Assembly: GCA_003290165.1 (NCBI GenBank)
Contig: QNQO01000525.1
Span: 372,001-436,000 of the forward strand
Direction of reading: 5' to 3'
DNA from: Berberis thunbergii
Taxonomy: Eukaryota > Streptophyta > Magnoliopsida > Ranunculales > Berberidaceae
DNA length: 64,000 nt
Shown: positions 1 through 11,739 of the stretch, one piece after another
Layout of the letters: each line of letters opens with the position of its first letter
Position numbering within the stretch: the first letter of the stretch is position 1
Program-made: the position numbers and the translations under genes
Notes under the pieces: model-generated
Databases searched by the model: none
What the model was told of the DNA's origin: nothing
What the model saw: only the letters and a program-made list of their open reading frames with translations

Positions 1-1980
1 CCACGATTTTGCAATCAAGATTTACAACAAGGATATATGTAAGGATCGAGAAATATTTACACATATCTTGAGGAATATATCATTCTCGTAAATCGTACCA
101 CGTCACCCTAGTTGTAAACATGATTGCAAAATTTTGATTCCCAAGTATTTTCAATGTTTTTGTTAGTATTAAAAAATTCTATTTGTTGGTCTAATCTATG
201 AAGTTTGGTTGCAGGCTATCTTTTAATCTTGCCAAATCGGATCCCCTGAGGTGAAATAGCTTGAAAGAAGTTCTAAGATTCTGTTAGATCCAAATGGATC
301 TGAAGAAGATGATGACATATACAATGATACAATCTCATGATTGATAATCTGAACATTGTGAGGGTTCCTGAAGAGCCTTTCCTCACACACAAATATTATG
401 TAATGATTTGGTGTCTGCAATATGGAAATCATGGAATAATTTGAATATGCTGTTGTAGATTTATGGTTTAATGGGTAGATCAGTGAATCAGATATTCCCA
501 ACTCAAGCCCAATAGGCCTAAGGCCACTATTTGAGCTTGGGCTTGTACAAACCCAATCAAAACGGGATGGAATCTGGTACATAATTTTCGAAAACCCGAC
601 TTGATATCATACTCATAATTCAAAACAAGGGTAAATTTGGGTTTAGCTACTACATTCCTGCGTCACTGGATTAAGAAAGACAAAATGAGTTTTATGGACA
701 AATTAAAAGGGACTCGAACTTCGGCCAGTTGACAAAAACTGACCCAAAGTCTAAACCCAAGCCCAAGCCATATATCGGTCGTGATAATTTTATTCTTATT
801 TGGATTAATAATTATGTTTTCCTTTTGTAAAAGTCTCACACGATATCCATTTATTCTCACACCATATATATTTGTAAGTCCAATAAGATAAAAAAGAAGA
901 AGCCCATTATGACTAACACATGGTTATGGTTATGTGATAAAGACAATAATCCCAATAAATAAGATACCAAGATGATAATGTTCTTTATTAACATTAGCAT
1001 GTAATTGGCTATATTAAAGCAGTGGTCAGGATTTTTTTTAAATCCCCTAAAGTAAACTCTTTAGATTGAGAGTTCATATTCCTGACCTAGCATCCTCCTC
1101 AGTCATCTATGCTCTTGGAGATATGTGTTATCACACATTTTTGAACCGTCCCTTTCTAATGTTATGTATCCCAAGGAAGAATAGATGGCATCTCTGGATG
1201 CTTAGCTAAATGTGTTTGGCTTATCTTGCGCTTGTTTTTTTAGGAGGTTAAAAGTTCTGAACAAGCTTCTAAATGAATTTTATTTTGCTTCTGATTGAGC
1301 TGTTGATTAGAAGTTGTAAAATTAAAAGATGTTTGTTTTTAGGTGTTGAAGTAGACTTGTTTGACAATTTTATCCCACGAATAAATATTGTGCTTAAAAT
1401 CATATCCAATAATAATCCAAATCCTAGATAATGGTGCAATATTTTTCAGTACAAGAATATCGAAAATACAGGGATAAAAAAAGCTTGGAAAATACATAAA
1501 GGGAGAGTTAGAGATATGACAAAAAACTTGAAAACTACTGAGAAATAAAACAAAGATGAATGAGAGAAACGTGATAAGTTTCTTACTGTTAAAGAGTCCT
1601 TATGAAGCTGGGTAGAGCGACAATGCTTGGTAAAGAAAATGAAGACATGACGTCAAAATTTAACTCAACTTGTTTTTAAGAAAATGTGATAACAATTGTC
1701 ATTACAAAATTATTTCAAGATTACTATTAGATTCATTTTTGAGTCAGCACTCAGTGCTAAGTGATCAACAACTCCCTTTTGTTTATTCTAATCAGAACTA
1801 AAAACAAACGCTCTTATTTAAGTGTCTCACTTCTTATTCCAAACTTCTGAAAACACCCTCTTAGCTTAATGCTTACTTTGCATTATAACATGTTTTTCTC
1901 CATGAGAATCACGTTTGAAAATATTGGAATATTTAGGATATTTCCACTTTTTGAGTAAAGGATAAAAATAATGATATTTT
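1..1980. other. intergenic, no gene seen
   Basis: AT-rich sequence without a convincing coding region. The open frames at 223-582 and 663-860 on the minus strand show no recognisable domain, no splice structure and no biased composition, so I treat them as chance. The right boundary is the first base of a copia LTR. Confidence 0.6.
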
Positions 1981-2724
1981 TGTTGGGACAAATACCAATA
2001 AAACAATACCAAGGAAATAATCTAAATCAATAATAAACGAGACACCAAGATTTACGTGAAAAACCTTTCAATGTGAAGGAAAAAACCACGGGTCAAATCC
2101 GAGAGAATCCACTAATCAAATAAGAAGAAGTACAATGACTTCTCAAGCTTTTTGCCCAAAGCTTGAGTAATACAAGGACTAAATAACACTGGTTACCTCA
2201 CAGCAAATTAACCCAAAAGCTCATTCAACTTCTTCTACCAAATCAATCGACAAAACTAAGTCGGTATCACTGCCACGCGTCACACTTTGTTGCACAAAAT
2301 CGCGCCCAAAGAATCAGACACAAAGTCACGGTCCATACGCACACAGCCGCACCAAACACCAAAGAGAATATTGCTTATTCACACAACAACTTCTCTGAAA
2401 ACTCTATATCATAAAACTCTGTATTATGTACATATTTATACTTGTTTGCAGCCACCCAAATAGAACATTGTTTCTATTTCATTACCAGCTGCCAAATAGA
2501 ATTTTTTTTCTATATTCAAATAGAACTTTGTTTCTATTTAATTAACACCGCCTCAAATAGAACTTTGTTTCTACTTAATTAACACCGCCTCAAATAGACA
2601 TTTGTTTCTATTTATTTTTGTTTTTGTTTCTTATTGAAAACAATTTTCCTTTATTCAACCAAACTTGAAATTATGTTTGATTACATACCAAAGTTGGATC
2701 CACCCTAATGGGCTGGACTCAACA
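1981..2724 (-). repeat. 3' LTR of the copia element
   Basis: This is a 744-bp LTR. On the plus strand it begins TGTTGGGACAAATACC and ends GGACTCAACA, giving the canonical TGTTG...CAACA ends. A C-rich stretch at 2725-2738 abuts it, which is the polypurine tract on the minus strand. The first 285 bp are repeated at 5483-5768. Confidence 0.93.
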
Positions 2725-2738
2725 AATCTCCCCCTCGA
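2725..2738 (-). other. polypurine tract of the copia element
   Basis: On the minus strand this reads CTCGAGGGGGAGATT immediately before the LTR start. It is the expected plus-strand primer site. It lies only a few bases downstream of the truncated pol stop, which shows how much of pol was removed. Confidence 0.8.
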
Positions 2739-2743
2739 GACCA

Positions 2744-4252
2744 TTAGGGAAGAATCACAGTCTTTTGGGCAAAACCTTTTACCACTAACCGAGCTTTGTG
2801 CTTCACATTCTTTTCATCACCATCATTTTTCAATTTGCACACCCATTTGTTCTTCAAAGGTTTTTCACCTTTTGGAATCTCAACTAAATCATAAGTACCA
2901 TTCTTATGCAAGGAACTCATCTCTTTTTGCATAGCTTTCATCCAACTATCTTTATTTTTATGATTTAGTACTTCTTGAAAATTTTCTGGTTCACCTTCTT
3001 TTATTAGGAAAACATATTCATCATTGGGGTACCTCTTTGAAGGTTGGCGCTCTCTGGTAGACCTTCTTAATTGAGGCTCTACTATTTTTTGCTGAAGGGG
3101 CCGCTCTTCATGCACAGTCCCATCTATTTCTACACGATCATCATTAACAACTTCATTTTCTGGCATATGGTCACTAACTATATCATCTGGCATCTCTCCC
3201 CCATTTTCAACATGCGACAAAGGAGAAGGAAGTGGTGTAAGATCTGCTACCTCATTATTTATCTGCCTGGGCTTTTCAATTTTCTCAAAATCTACAATGG
3301 TATGATTTTCATAAAATACCACATCTCTGCTTCTAATAATTTTCTTATTCTCATGATCCCATAATCTGTAGCCAAACTGTTCATCTCCATAACCAATGAA
3401 AATACATGTAGATGCCTTCTCATCAAACTTTAATCTCTTCTCTTTCGGTACTTGAACAAATGCTTTACAGCCAAATACCTTCAGATGAGAGTATGAACTA
3501 TCTTTCCATCTCCACACTCTTTCTGGAATGTCACCATCTAAAGAAAATGAATGAGACCTGTTGATGAGATAACAAGTTGTGCTAGCAGCTTCAGACCAAA
3601 ACTCTTTTGGCAATTTAGCCATGCGAAACATGCATCTCACATTTTCTACAATAGTCTGGTTCATTCTTTCTGCTACCCCATTATGATGTGGAGTGCCAGG
3701 AACTGTCTTTTCATGCCATATACCAAGCTTACTACAATAAGCTTTAAATTCTTTTGATGTGTATTCGCCACCATTATCACTGCGGAAACACTTTAAAACT
3801 CTACCTGTTTCTCTTTCAACCTTAGCATGAAACTGCTGGAATTGCTGAAAAACATGTTCCTTAGATCTGAGAAAATATATCCAAACATTTTTTGATGCAT
3901 CATCAATAAATGTCAAAAAATATCTACTACCACCAAGAGAATCTACTTCAATCGGACCATAAACATCAGTGTAAACCAAATCTAACAAACCATGTTTTCT
4001 TTTTGATGATCTAAGAAATGCAACTCTATGATGTTTACCAAATAAACAATAATTACAGGAGTTAAGAGGAGTACCTTTCAAGGAGGGAATTAATTTTTTC
4101 TTTTCTAAAAGTTGCATACCTTTCTCACTCATGTGTGCAAGTCGCATATGCCACAAGTTTGTAGAAGAACCATTTTCATCTCCATTCAAACCAGTCTTAC
4201 ACAATTTCACTTGAGTCTTGTATAGTGTGCAACATGCCTTACCCTTTGCCAC
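2744..4252 (-). pseudogene. copia integrase with truncated reverse transcriptase
   Basis: The open frame is about 500 codons. Near its N-terminus is the HHCC zinc-binding module of copia integrase (LWHMRLAHMS, then CNYCLFGKHHR). The catalytic core follows, with its aspartates in DVYGPIEV and FRSDNGGEY and its glutamate in HHNGVAERMNQ. Next come the usual VFGCKAFV and ARLVVKGF regions. The last is the very start of reverse transcriptase. After KGFAQK the frame reads four more residues and stops, directly against the polypurine tract. The YVDD catalytic centre and all of RNase H are therefore absent. What remains looks well preserved, with no stop across the integrase. The protein is a cut-down polyprotein segment, and the element must have depended on others to move. 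Confidence 0.93.
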
Positions 4253-4276
4253 AACAAGTGAACCTTTGGTAAGTTT

Positions 4277-5514
4277 TTATGTACCATTACCAAAATAATT
4301 AATATACCCTTGTTTATCCAAAACAAGTCCAAAAATCAGGTTCAGACGAAGATCAGGAATATGACATACATCTTTCAAAGTCAAAGTGCACCTCATATTA
4401 GTCTGGACACACACATCACATGTTCCTACTATTTTAGAGTTGTCAGTGTTTCCCATCTTCAAATTGCCAAAATCTCTTTTTCTATAAGTAGTGAAATAGT
4501 CTTCTTTCCTTGGGGTTGCATGATAAGATGCACAGTGTCAATAATCCATTTGCTTCCATCATTTGCATCATGCAAACATTCACCTTCGCCATACAAAAGA
4601 GCCACGAGTTTATCAGTAACAACAGCTGTAGCTTCTTTACTATCACCACTCTTCACTTTTACCTCTTTCAAATCTTTCCGGTAACTATAACATTGTTTTC
4701 TGAAATGGTCTGCTTTACCACAATAATGACACTTAAAACTTCTATCTCTTGACTTTGATCCCCCTTTTGACTTATCAAGGTTCTTATCATAATCATGATA
4801 TTTTATATATTTTTCTCTCCCCCTGTTTTCAGTCACAAGTGCTTGGGAATGATCAGTATCGGCAGACTTCCTTCTAGTTTCTTCATTAAATAAACTACCG
4901 GTAACCAACTCCATGGTAAGTTGTCCATTCGGTGCCGAATTACTAATCGACACCACCAATGTTTCCCAACTATCTGGTAATGACCTAAAAAGTAATAGTG
5001 CTTGCATTTCATTATCTAACACTATCTTCATGTTGGACAACTGATTCACCACACTTTGCACTTCATTCAAGTGCTCAATAATAGAACTACCTTATTTGAA
5101 TTTCAAGTTTACTAACTTCCTGATCAAGAAGGTCTTGTTTGCAGCAGTTTTTCTTTCATATAAATTCTGGAGTTTGGTCCAAAGAGCATGGGCAGACGTC
5201 TCAGCCGACACATGATGAAATACCGAATCATCTAACCATTGCCTGATGTGACCAATAGTTTTTCTGTTTAATTTCTTCCACTATTCTTCTGACATATCCT
5301 TGGGTTTAGCTGCATCTTCCTTAATTGGAGGGTACAAATCCTTACAGTATAATATGTCTTCCATTTTGGCTTTCCAAATAACATAGTTTGAGCCATTAAG
5401 GCTAATCATCCTTGTATTGTTGTTATTCTCCATGTCAACTCTTTTAATTGACAATCTCCCAACAATTGCTCTGATACCACTTTGTTGGGACAAATACCAA
5501 TAAAACAATACCAA
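4277..5514 (-). pseudogene. copia gag and protease region, broken frames
   Basis: Three minus-strand open segments make up the gag part. The first (5281-5514) has the typical copia gag start, with LNGSNYVIWKAKMED followed by DLYPPI. The second (4459-5070) has the gag core with the motif LLRSLPDSWETL (here LLFRSLPDSWE) and a CCHC zinc knuckle CHYCGKADHFRKQC near 4690-4730. The third (4277-4462) has a downstream stretch typical of the protease-integrase linker (VCHIPDLRLNLIFG). The segments are separated by stops at about 5070-5280 and near 4460. The protease active site region around 4500-4560 reads WIIDTVHL where copia elements normally have WILDSGA, so that catalytic motif looks lost. Confidence 0.85.
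5468..5479 (-). other. primer-binding site of the copia element
   Basis: On the minus strand this is TGGTATCAGAGC, three bases inside the 5' LTR boundary at 5483. It is the standard initiator-methionine tRNA primer site of plant copia elements. It fixes the orientation of the element and the inner LTR edge. Confidence 0.9.
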
Positions 5515-5768
5515 GAAAATTATCTAAAACAATAATAAATGAGACACCAAGATTTACGTGGAAAACCCTTCAATATGAAGGGAAAAATCACGGGTCAAAT
5601 CCGAGATAATCCACTAATCAAATAAGAAGAAGTACAATAACTTCTCAAGTTTTTTGCCACAAGCTTGAGTAATACAAGGAGTAAATAACACGGGTTACCT
5701 CACAACAAATTAACCCAAAAGCTCCTTCAACTTCTTTTACCAAATCAATCAACAAAACTAAGTCGATA
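5483..5768 (-). repeat. 5' LTR of the copia element, truncated
   Basis: It matches the first 285 bp of the other LTR, beginning TGTTGGGACAAATACC. Similarity stops at AACTAAGTCG, where the left LTR continues with GTATCACTGCC and this copy runs straight into TGGTATCAGAGC of another element. More than 450 bp of this LTR are missing. Confidence 0.9.
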
Positions 5769-6429
5769 TGGTATCAGAGCCGATGGTTCGGCGGAGACTT
5801 GGCAAGTGGTGCAAGACAACACATTGTTGAAGGGATCCAGCGCGAGGTAGCGAGCCATGTAGAGCATCGCATGTGCGCTGTCCGAGGTGGAGGTGCAGGC
5901 GGCACATTGTTCTGGGGATCAAGTGCGAGGTAGCGAGCCAGGTAGAGCGTCGCATGTGCGCGGTCCGCCAGATGAATGGATCCAGATTAGGTTCCAGATC
6001 CTTGCTAAAAGAATGTATCCTACAAGTCCAGACGAGATGGAGTTAGTGCGGTGGTTGCGATTAAGGTGGAGCCAATAACACCAGGATAACATCCCATACA
6101 CCAAGTGCTACCCATAGGATCATGCTCGCACATGAGACTCGAGGAGGATGTGTACTTCGAGGTATAAGATGTGTGACGATTCACGCAAACAGTGGAGATT
6201 GTTGGGATGAAGTTGACTTGAATAGTCCTACATCAAGTAAGGTGGAGTTGTCACTAAGATTTATAAGGGAGTGGTCCACTCCTTAATAAAAACGAAGCCT
6301 TTTAAAATTAAAAAAAAACCTCACACTCATGACCCGGATGGTAGGCCCACGTTGCGGTGCTTAAGTTGGAGACAATATCGTTGCTATGTATATTGACTTA
6401 GGTGCGCGCACGCACTGAGCGCGCTAACA
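5769..6429 (+). mobile_element. small plus-strand LTR element (TRIM-like), 5' LTR missing
   Basis: It begins exactly at a methionine-tRNA primer-binding site, TGGTATCAGAGC (5769-5780). About 420 bp of non-coding internal sequence follow, then a purine tract GTGGAGAT and a 3' LTR at 6200-6429. The internal part contains two copies of GCGAGGTAGCGAGCCA (near 5840 and 5923), a short internal duplication. No gag or pol is encoded, and the open frames at 5758-6104 are chance. The 5' LTR is absent because the copia LTR is joined directly to the primer site. Confidence 0.7.
6200..6429 (+). repeat. LTR of the small TRIM-like element
   Basis: About 230 bp, starting TGTTGGGATGAAGTT after a purine tract and ending GCGCTAACA, so the ends form TGTT...AACA. 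It includes the string ACTTGAATAGTCCTACATC, a pattern I associate with small plant LTR repeats. There is no second copy in the window, so the boundary rests on terminal motifs only. Confidence 0.65.
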
Positions 6430-8690
6430 ATTTTAGGTGATTTTGTCAATTATCAAGATATATTCCAATGTTATTCCAGAATGAACATACCCTGTCATCC
6501 TAAAACGTGGTTAACTTGGAGATAATAATAATAATAATATATAAGTAATGCATTGTTGGAGGACTTTGGGAGATATTTTTTTATCTCTTTATTTAATTCC
6601 AAAGATTATATAAGTTTATAAATGTTGATAGAAGAAGCTTGGTAAAACTTAAACGTACTTGCTAAAACATATCTGTGTATGTACGAGTTTATCTTTGATA
6701 AAACAATTATATATGGATTGTATTGAAATATTATCATCATAATTCAAAAAGGGCAAATGACAAGTATATAAATACATATGCATCCACATATAATTTTCAA
6801 ATTTAAAATCTTTTTTTAGTGAAAGGGGGCCAACTTGGCTAAGATCTGTCGAGTGATTAGTTTCAAGTAATAAGCTTCATGAAAATTTTTATTTTTTATT
6901 TTATTTAGAACATAATAGTATAAATCCCACAGAGAGATCTCTAGAACAGTTTTATAATACAGATTTATAACTTTTTAATGCTTATAAATAAAAAAGAAAA
7001 ACTAGCATATGATAAATATTTAAAGGAGCGAAATTTCTGAACAAGATAAATTGTCTACCGTGAACTCTCTTGCAAATATTTGTAGAAAATTACTAACTTA
7101 ATAACTATGTTGTGCATAATTTCGAACAGCAAGTCAATATATGTGAGGTATCGCATCAACTCGCTCGCTGTAATGACTGCTTTTCCACCAAATTGAGCTT
7201 ATTGTGAGGTCGTGACAATGCGACAAGGAACTCATACCAAAAGGTATTAGAATTTAATCAATATCAGACAATCCCTAATGTATTTATTTGGACATCATTA
7301 CTGAAATTAAAGAGAGTGATGTATGCTTATTTAGTTGGTTTGACCTTTGATGACCCCATCTAATCTCCAATCAAGGATGGAATAATTTCCATGCCTTGTG
7401 ATGTTATTTCCATGCCTCACAAAACATCACAAGGTAGAGTGAACAGAGAAATTTGTTGGTTACACCTAACAAATACAGGAGATAAGAACAAAATTCAAGT
7501 TACATGTTTTACAAGCCAATAAATACAACGTGGATGGTACGAGACCTCACTCAGCTTCTACATTTAGGGTTTAGAGTGTTAGAAGTGGTAAGTATAAAGT
7601 CACCTAAGTGAGGACAGTTTTGTATAAATACAATAATATACAGTGGTATACTAGACTCGTATTGTTCACGCCTGTTGTGACATCGTATGAAGCTCGTTAA
7701 TGGCTTATTCTTACTGATTATGATGGTTCAATGAAAGTATTAGTGACAAATACATGGTGGAGATGAGTTTTTAGGGTTGGAAAATGACGATTTCACTAGC
7801 CAAGGATATTGTAACTCTGTTGCTAAAAATGGATTAGGATTGTTCACGTGCAATGTGGTTAATAGACAAGAGGCGTGCTATTTGAACTAATTAATTATTT
7901 TTTTCATCATGATAATATTGGAAAATGACATGCAACAGATTATCGAGTTATTGTTGACATTAATGTGAAAGGGCACCTGCCCATGTTTTTCTACTTCTCT
8001 TGATTGTGTTAACTAGGAAGAAGAAAGACAGCTTTCTGTATGGCTTGTTTGGTTAAAGAAAAATGTACTGGAACTTAAAGGAGGTTGAGGAAGACATGGG
8101 GGATTGATTAGTAAGGAATTTTTAGAGCTAAATACTGATTTAGCTAGCATGAGAAACAATTGAGTATGTATATTCATTTCTTCACTAATTCTACAACAAA
8201 TTGGATATCATCCATGTTTTGCATTTATGAAAACCTGAATTGAAATAGACTGACTGAAAGATTTTGTAATTCATGGGACCGCCAGCAATGGATGACAGCT
8301 GCTTCATGGGATTGATGCATATAGATGTGTATTGTCATAAGTCTCAACGCAACATCTTTTTGTAAAATGGGTTTATACATACACCTTAATCTAAGTGTTC
8401 GCATCAATAAACAATCTTAAGTGGACAGTGTCAACACTCCCCGTCAGCAGCGAAAATGTTAGATAGTAACAGAAAAACGCCTTAGCAATTGTGTTGGGCC
8501 AAAATTGAACTCTCTGCCTATCAGAGCTTTGACGCTTTGTATAATATAAAACTTACAAGGTTTGTTCATGGACAACCAGAGTGAACTTAAATAAACATGA
8601 GTGCTCAACACCTCCCATACATAGCACCCCAAATGCGCATGCCAAGGGTAATCCTCTTTCCAAAACTCCAATATAAGTCATGAAAACCGA
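6430..8690. other. intergenic, no gene seen
   Basis: AT-rich sequence between the retroelement cluster and the NAC promoter. Open frames at 8225-8407 and 8459-8671 (minus) show no domain or splice context. I see no RNA gene or clear repeat. Confidence 0.6.
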
Positions 8691-8799
8691 AACTTGGGAC
8701 AGGGAAGAGGAGTGTGTCTGCCCCATAAAATTTGTGTGACATCAAAAAACGTACCGGCAGTTCTAACCCAAAACTTGTTGCCCTCCCCTTTCACTTGCT

Positions 8800-9047
8800 T
8801 GTTATGGAAATGCGGTCCCCACATCGACGACTTGACACGTGTTTGTCCCACCACCCCTCGAAGAATGACACGTGTCGAACGATTAACCTATCGTAGTTCT
8901 GTACTTCCACTTTACGTCAGCCACCCCCCCCAACCCCACCTGTTTAAAACCAACCTTTGCGACCCCTATACAACATTTATTTCCACCATCCCTCCCTTTC
9001 AAAGAAGAAGACTTGATTCAAGTTTGTGATCAAAACTCAATCAGATC
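8800..9047 (+). promoter_or_regulatory. NAC gene promoter and 5' UTR with two ACACGTGT boxes
   Basis: Two ACACGTGT elements lie about 35 bp apart, in TTGACACGTGTTTG (about 8833) and ATGACACGTGTCGA (about 8868). These are the G-box/ABRE core recognised by bZIP and bHLH factors; the second is a near-perfect palindrome. Downstream, around 8965, CCTATACAACA is a weak TATA-like match. A purine-rich leader AAAGAAGAAGACTTG precedes the ATG at 9048. An abscisic-acid or light response is an inference from the motif only. Confidence 0.6.
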
Positions 9048-9952
9048 ATGGAGAGCACGGATTCATCATCCGGCTCGCAGCATCCCCAGCTGCCACCAGG
9101 GTTTCGTTTCCATCCCACCGACGAAGAACTTGTAGTGCACTACCTGAAAAAGAAGGCTAGTTCTACTCCTCTTCCTATATCCATCATAGCTGAAGTTGAT
9201 CTCTACAAGTTCGATCCATGGGAGCTCCCAAGTAAGTAATCTAACAAGTCTAATTAATAGTATAGCCTTGGTTGTTCAGGTTCAACTAGATTACTTAGTT
9301 TATGTTGATGATAGGTAAGGCGAGTTTTGGAGACCAGGAATGGTACTTCTTTAGTCCTAGAGATCGGAAGTATCCTAACGGTGCAAGGCCTAATAGAGCT
9401 GCTACTTCTGGGTACTGGAAAGCCACTGGAACGGATAAACCTATACTGACTGCTGCACAAAAGATTGGAGTGAAGAAGGCACTGGTTTTTTACCGTGGAA
9501 AGCCTCCTAAAGGGATTAAAACCAATTGGATAATGCATGAGTACAGACTGGTGAATGGGAATACAGTCATGAAGCCTCCTTGTAATTTTACTAACAAGAA
9601 AAACTCATTACGGGTAAGTTTTAGATCAAAGTTTATTTGAATTTGGTTGTTTTGATTATAGAGATGATGTCAAGTATGTATGGGTTTTTTGCAGCTTGAT
9701 GATTGGGTTTTATGTCGGATTTACAAGAAGAATAATTCTCAGAGACCAATGGATAAGGAAGATTCAATAGACAACGGGTATGTGCCATCAGCAATTAATT
9801 GTGAACAAAATCTGGAACAACAGACGCAAAGGGCTACAAACTGTGGTATGTTGATGGAAAACAATGAGAGTTTTTTTCAAGGGCTGTTATCAGATAGTAT
9901 TAACAGCAACAACACGTTATCCCCAATTGGCGTCTTCAAGCTCAAAGCCTGA
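9048..9952 (+). CDS. NAC-domain transcription factor, NAM subfamily, C-terminus frameshifted
   Basis: There are three exons: 9048-9231, 9315-9613 and 9695-9952. The introns are GT-AG (GTAAGT...ATAG and GTAAGT...GCAG) at the standard NAC positions, in phases 1 and 0. The conceptual product is about 246 residues. NAC subdomains A to E occupy roughly residues 15-165. Visible motifs are [82 protein letters not shown] and [11 protein letters not shown]. This is a nuclear DNA-binding and dimerisation domain. The MESTDSS start and [15 protein letters not shown] stretch resemble Arabidopsis NAM, ANAC018 and ANAC056, which act in embryo and seed-coat development. The transactivation tail leaves frame at a CCCC run near 9919-9922 and stops after GVFKLKA. 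The ancestral tail continues in the next frame to 10127. The start codon has an upstream leader and a conserved N-terminus. Confidence 0.93.
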
Positions 9953-10127
9953 TATGTCTATGATTCCTGGGGGAAGTGGGATTAGTGCCCGAAGCAATTC
10001 TATCACTAATATGCTCAATCAAATCCCACAACCGAATCCTTATAACCCTCAAATGCTTCTTGGGACTCTTGGGGATGGTGTGTTTAGGCAACCATACCAA
10101 ATTAACGGCATCAACTGGAATTCTTGA
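9923..10127 (+). pseudogene. displaced C-terminal coding tail of the NAC gene
   Basis: Immediately after the CCCC run, the alternative frame reads [17 protein letters not shown] and ends with YQINGINWNS and a TGA. This is the serine-, asparagine- and proline-rich tail expected in NAM-type NAC proteins. Removing one C from the run would place it in frame with exon 3. It is either a true frameshift that truncates the activation domain or a homopolymer miscall. Confidence 0.8.
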
Positions 10128-10789
10128 TACATAGGTAAATAGCATCACATGATAGAAGCTTGAAATCAAAAGAAGCCTAGAAACCACTGCGTAGGCTTAG
10201 ACAACATTTGCCATGACTTGGTGTGACAAAGACACACTATGAATATCGAAGAACCTGTTGCGGATTATTCAAGATTCTACTATTTTTCATAGAAAAGCAT
10301 ACTGATTCATTGAAGAAGAAACCGAAAGATATTTTTCTCTGTGACAGTAAATATTTGGCGTGTCCATCCTAGACCATTTCTAATGTTTCCGAATATAAAT
10401 AGTTTGTTTACATGCATTTAGGAAGGAAATGAAAAACAAGGAAGATTATATTGAATCGCCATACTTTATTGAGCACTGTGGAGATCATTGTTGTAGATTT
10501 ATATGTTTGTTTTATTGTAGATAGTTCAAATGATTGTCTTTTTATTCGATGTTTGTTGTGCTGAAATACATAGCTACATAGTTCTTGTTCTTTTCCTTGT
10601 TTCTTCCATTTTTGCTCCTTACATAGGCAATATCATCAAGCAAATCATAAAATAGTGCATGAAGAACATCTAAATCTACAACTTATCAACTCAAAATCAT
10701 TTTTTATTTATAGTCTCAGTGAAAATTTATATATGAATATTTTGATCAATGGGCCTGGGTGGATTTGGTAAGTATTCGGCAGCACTTTT
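10128..10789. other. NAC 3' flank
   Basis: AT-rich sequence after the gene. It presumably includes the 3' UTR, though I see no single decisive polyadenylation signal. No other gene is visible. Confidence 0.5.
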
Positions 10790-11040
10790 TGTAGAATATA
10801 TGAGGCTTGCACAACATAGTTAAGTTCAAGTCCAAAATTGATTCACCTCTACAATAAGAAAAGTACAAGAAGAGGAAAGTTACAAGAAAAAAAGTCAAAA
10901 TATGACACAATTAGAATATCTTATATACGAAATTTTAAGTTTTCTGTTTCTATTAGGTTATGTCAAAGTTAGCTCTATATAAGTTTGTACCCAGTCAAGG
11001 AATAACACAACAATAATACAATTCTCAATTTTTTTTTACA
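10790..11040 (+). repeat. 5' LTR of the TRIM
   Basis: Starts TGTAGAATATATGAGG and ends ATTTTTTTTTACA. It shares long stretches with 11740-11995, such as TATGACACAATTAGAATATC. The second T of the usual TGTT start appears deleted. Confidence 0.9.
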
Positions 11041-11739
11041 TGGTATCAGAGCTACTTTCTTTGGTGACCTAAGACTCCGAGGATTCAAGCTCTTCCCCCC
11101 CTCCGATAACTACACAAGAGGCGGGGAAGAGATGACTGCAGTAGAAACATTATCAACAACAAGTTCATCCAAATTGAAAGGGATCTCACTCTGCAACATA
11201 GTCCACGCACAAGCACAAAGAAGCCTGATCCTCCACCTTTACGCCAAGTAACAAGCGCAAGGAGATATTCGAACAAAAAAAAAATAAGTTTTCAACTCAA
11301 CAAAAAATGATAGCAATGTCTCTCTTTGACGCACACAACAACAGCACCCAAACTAATGTAGACCACACGATCTTTTACATGTCCTCTCTTTCTCCCTGTC
11401 ACAAGTTCGATTGCACATCAGATCGCATAGCAGGGTAGAAACGAAGAAGAAGAAGAAGAAACAGAGGGAAAAAAAAGAAATTTGAATACCTTTCACTCCA
11501 CTATTCACACCCACCATCTTTGGTCACTACTAAAATCTGTGGATTTGAATTGAGCAATACCAAGACTTGAATTGAGTCATGATTTCTTCATACATGATTC
11601 ATCCATAATCTGTATTAACTCGAATTGAGAAGCTTCACTCGACAATCATGATTTCTTCACCAAATTGGACTTCAAACATTCCTCTAAGCGAACAAGCTGC
11701 ATATTTCGCTTGCATCTACATGTTCAACTTGCGGGGAAG

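Larger units (their letters stand above)
1981..5768 (-). mobile_element. Ty1/copia LTR retrotransposon, internally deleted
   Basis: The element lies on the minus strand. Its 5' LTR is at 5483-5768 (truncated) and its 3' LTR at 1981-2724. On the minus strand the order is primer-binding site, gag, protease region, integrase, the first residues of reverse transcriptase, polypurine tract, LTR. Integrase before reverse transcriptase is the Ty1/copia order. Reverse transcriptase and RNase H are missing, so the copy is about 3.8 kb and cannot move by itself. The two LTRs differ at about 21 of roughly 285 positions compared by eye, so the insertion is not recent. A target-site duplication cannot be checked because the right LTR is cut off where another element begins. 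Confidence 0.93.

Noticed and set aside
1200..1870. Possible MITE with GTTTGTTTTTAG-like inverted ends
   Set aside because: The matches are short and interrupted, and I could not find a target duplication.
8694..9029. Open frame of 111 codons directly upstream of the NAC start
   Set aside because: It covers the promoter boxes and leader, has no domain, and runs through sequence that functions as NAC 5' flank.
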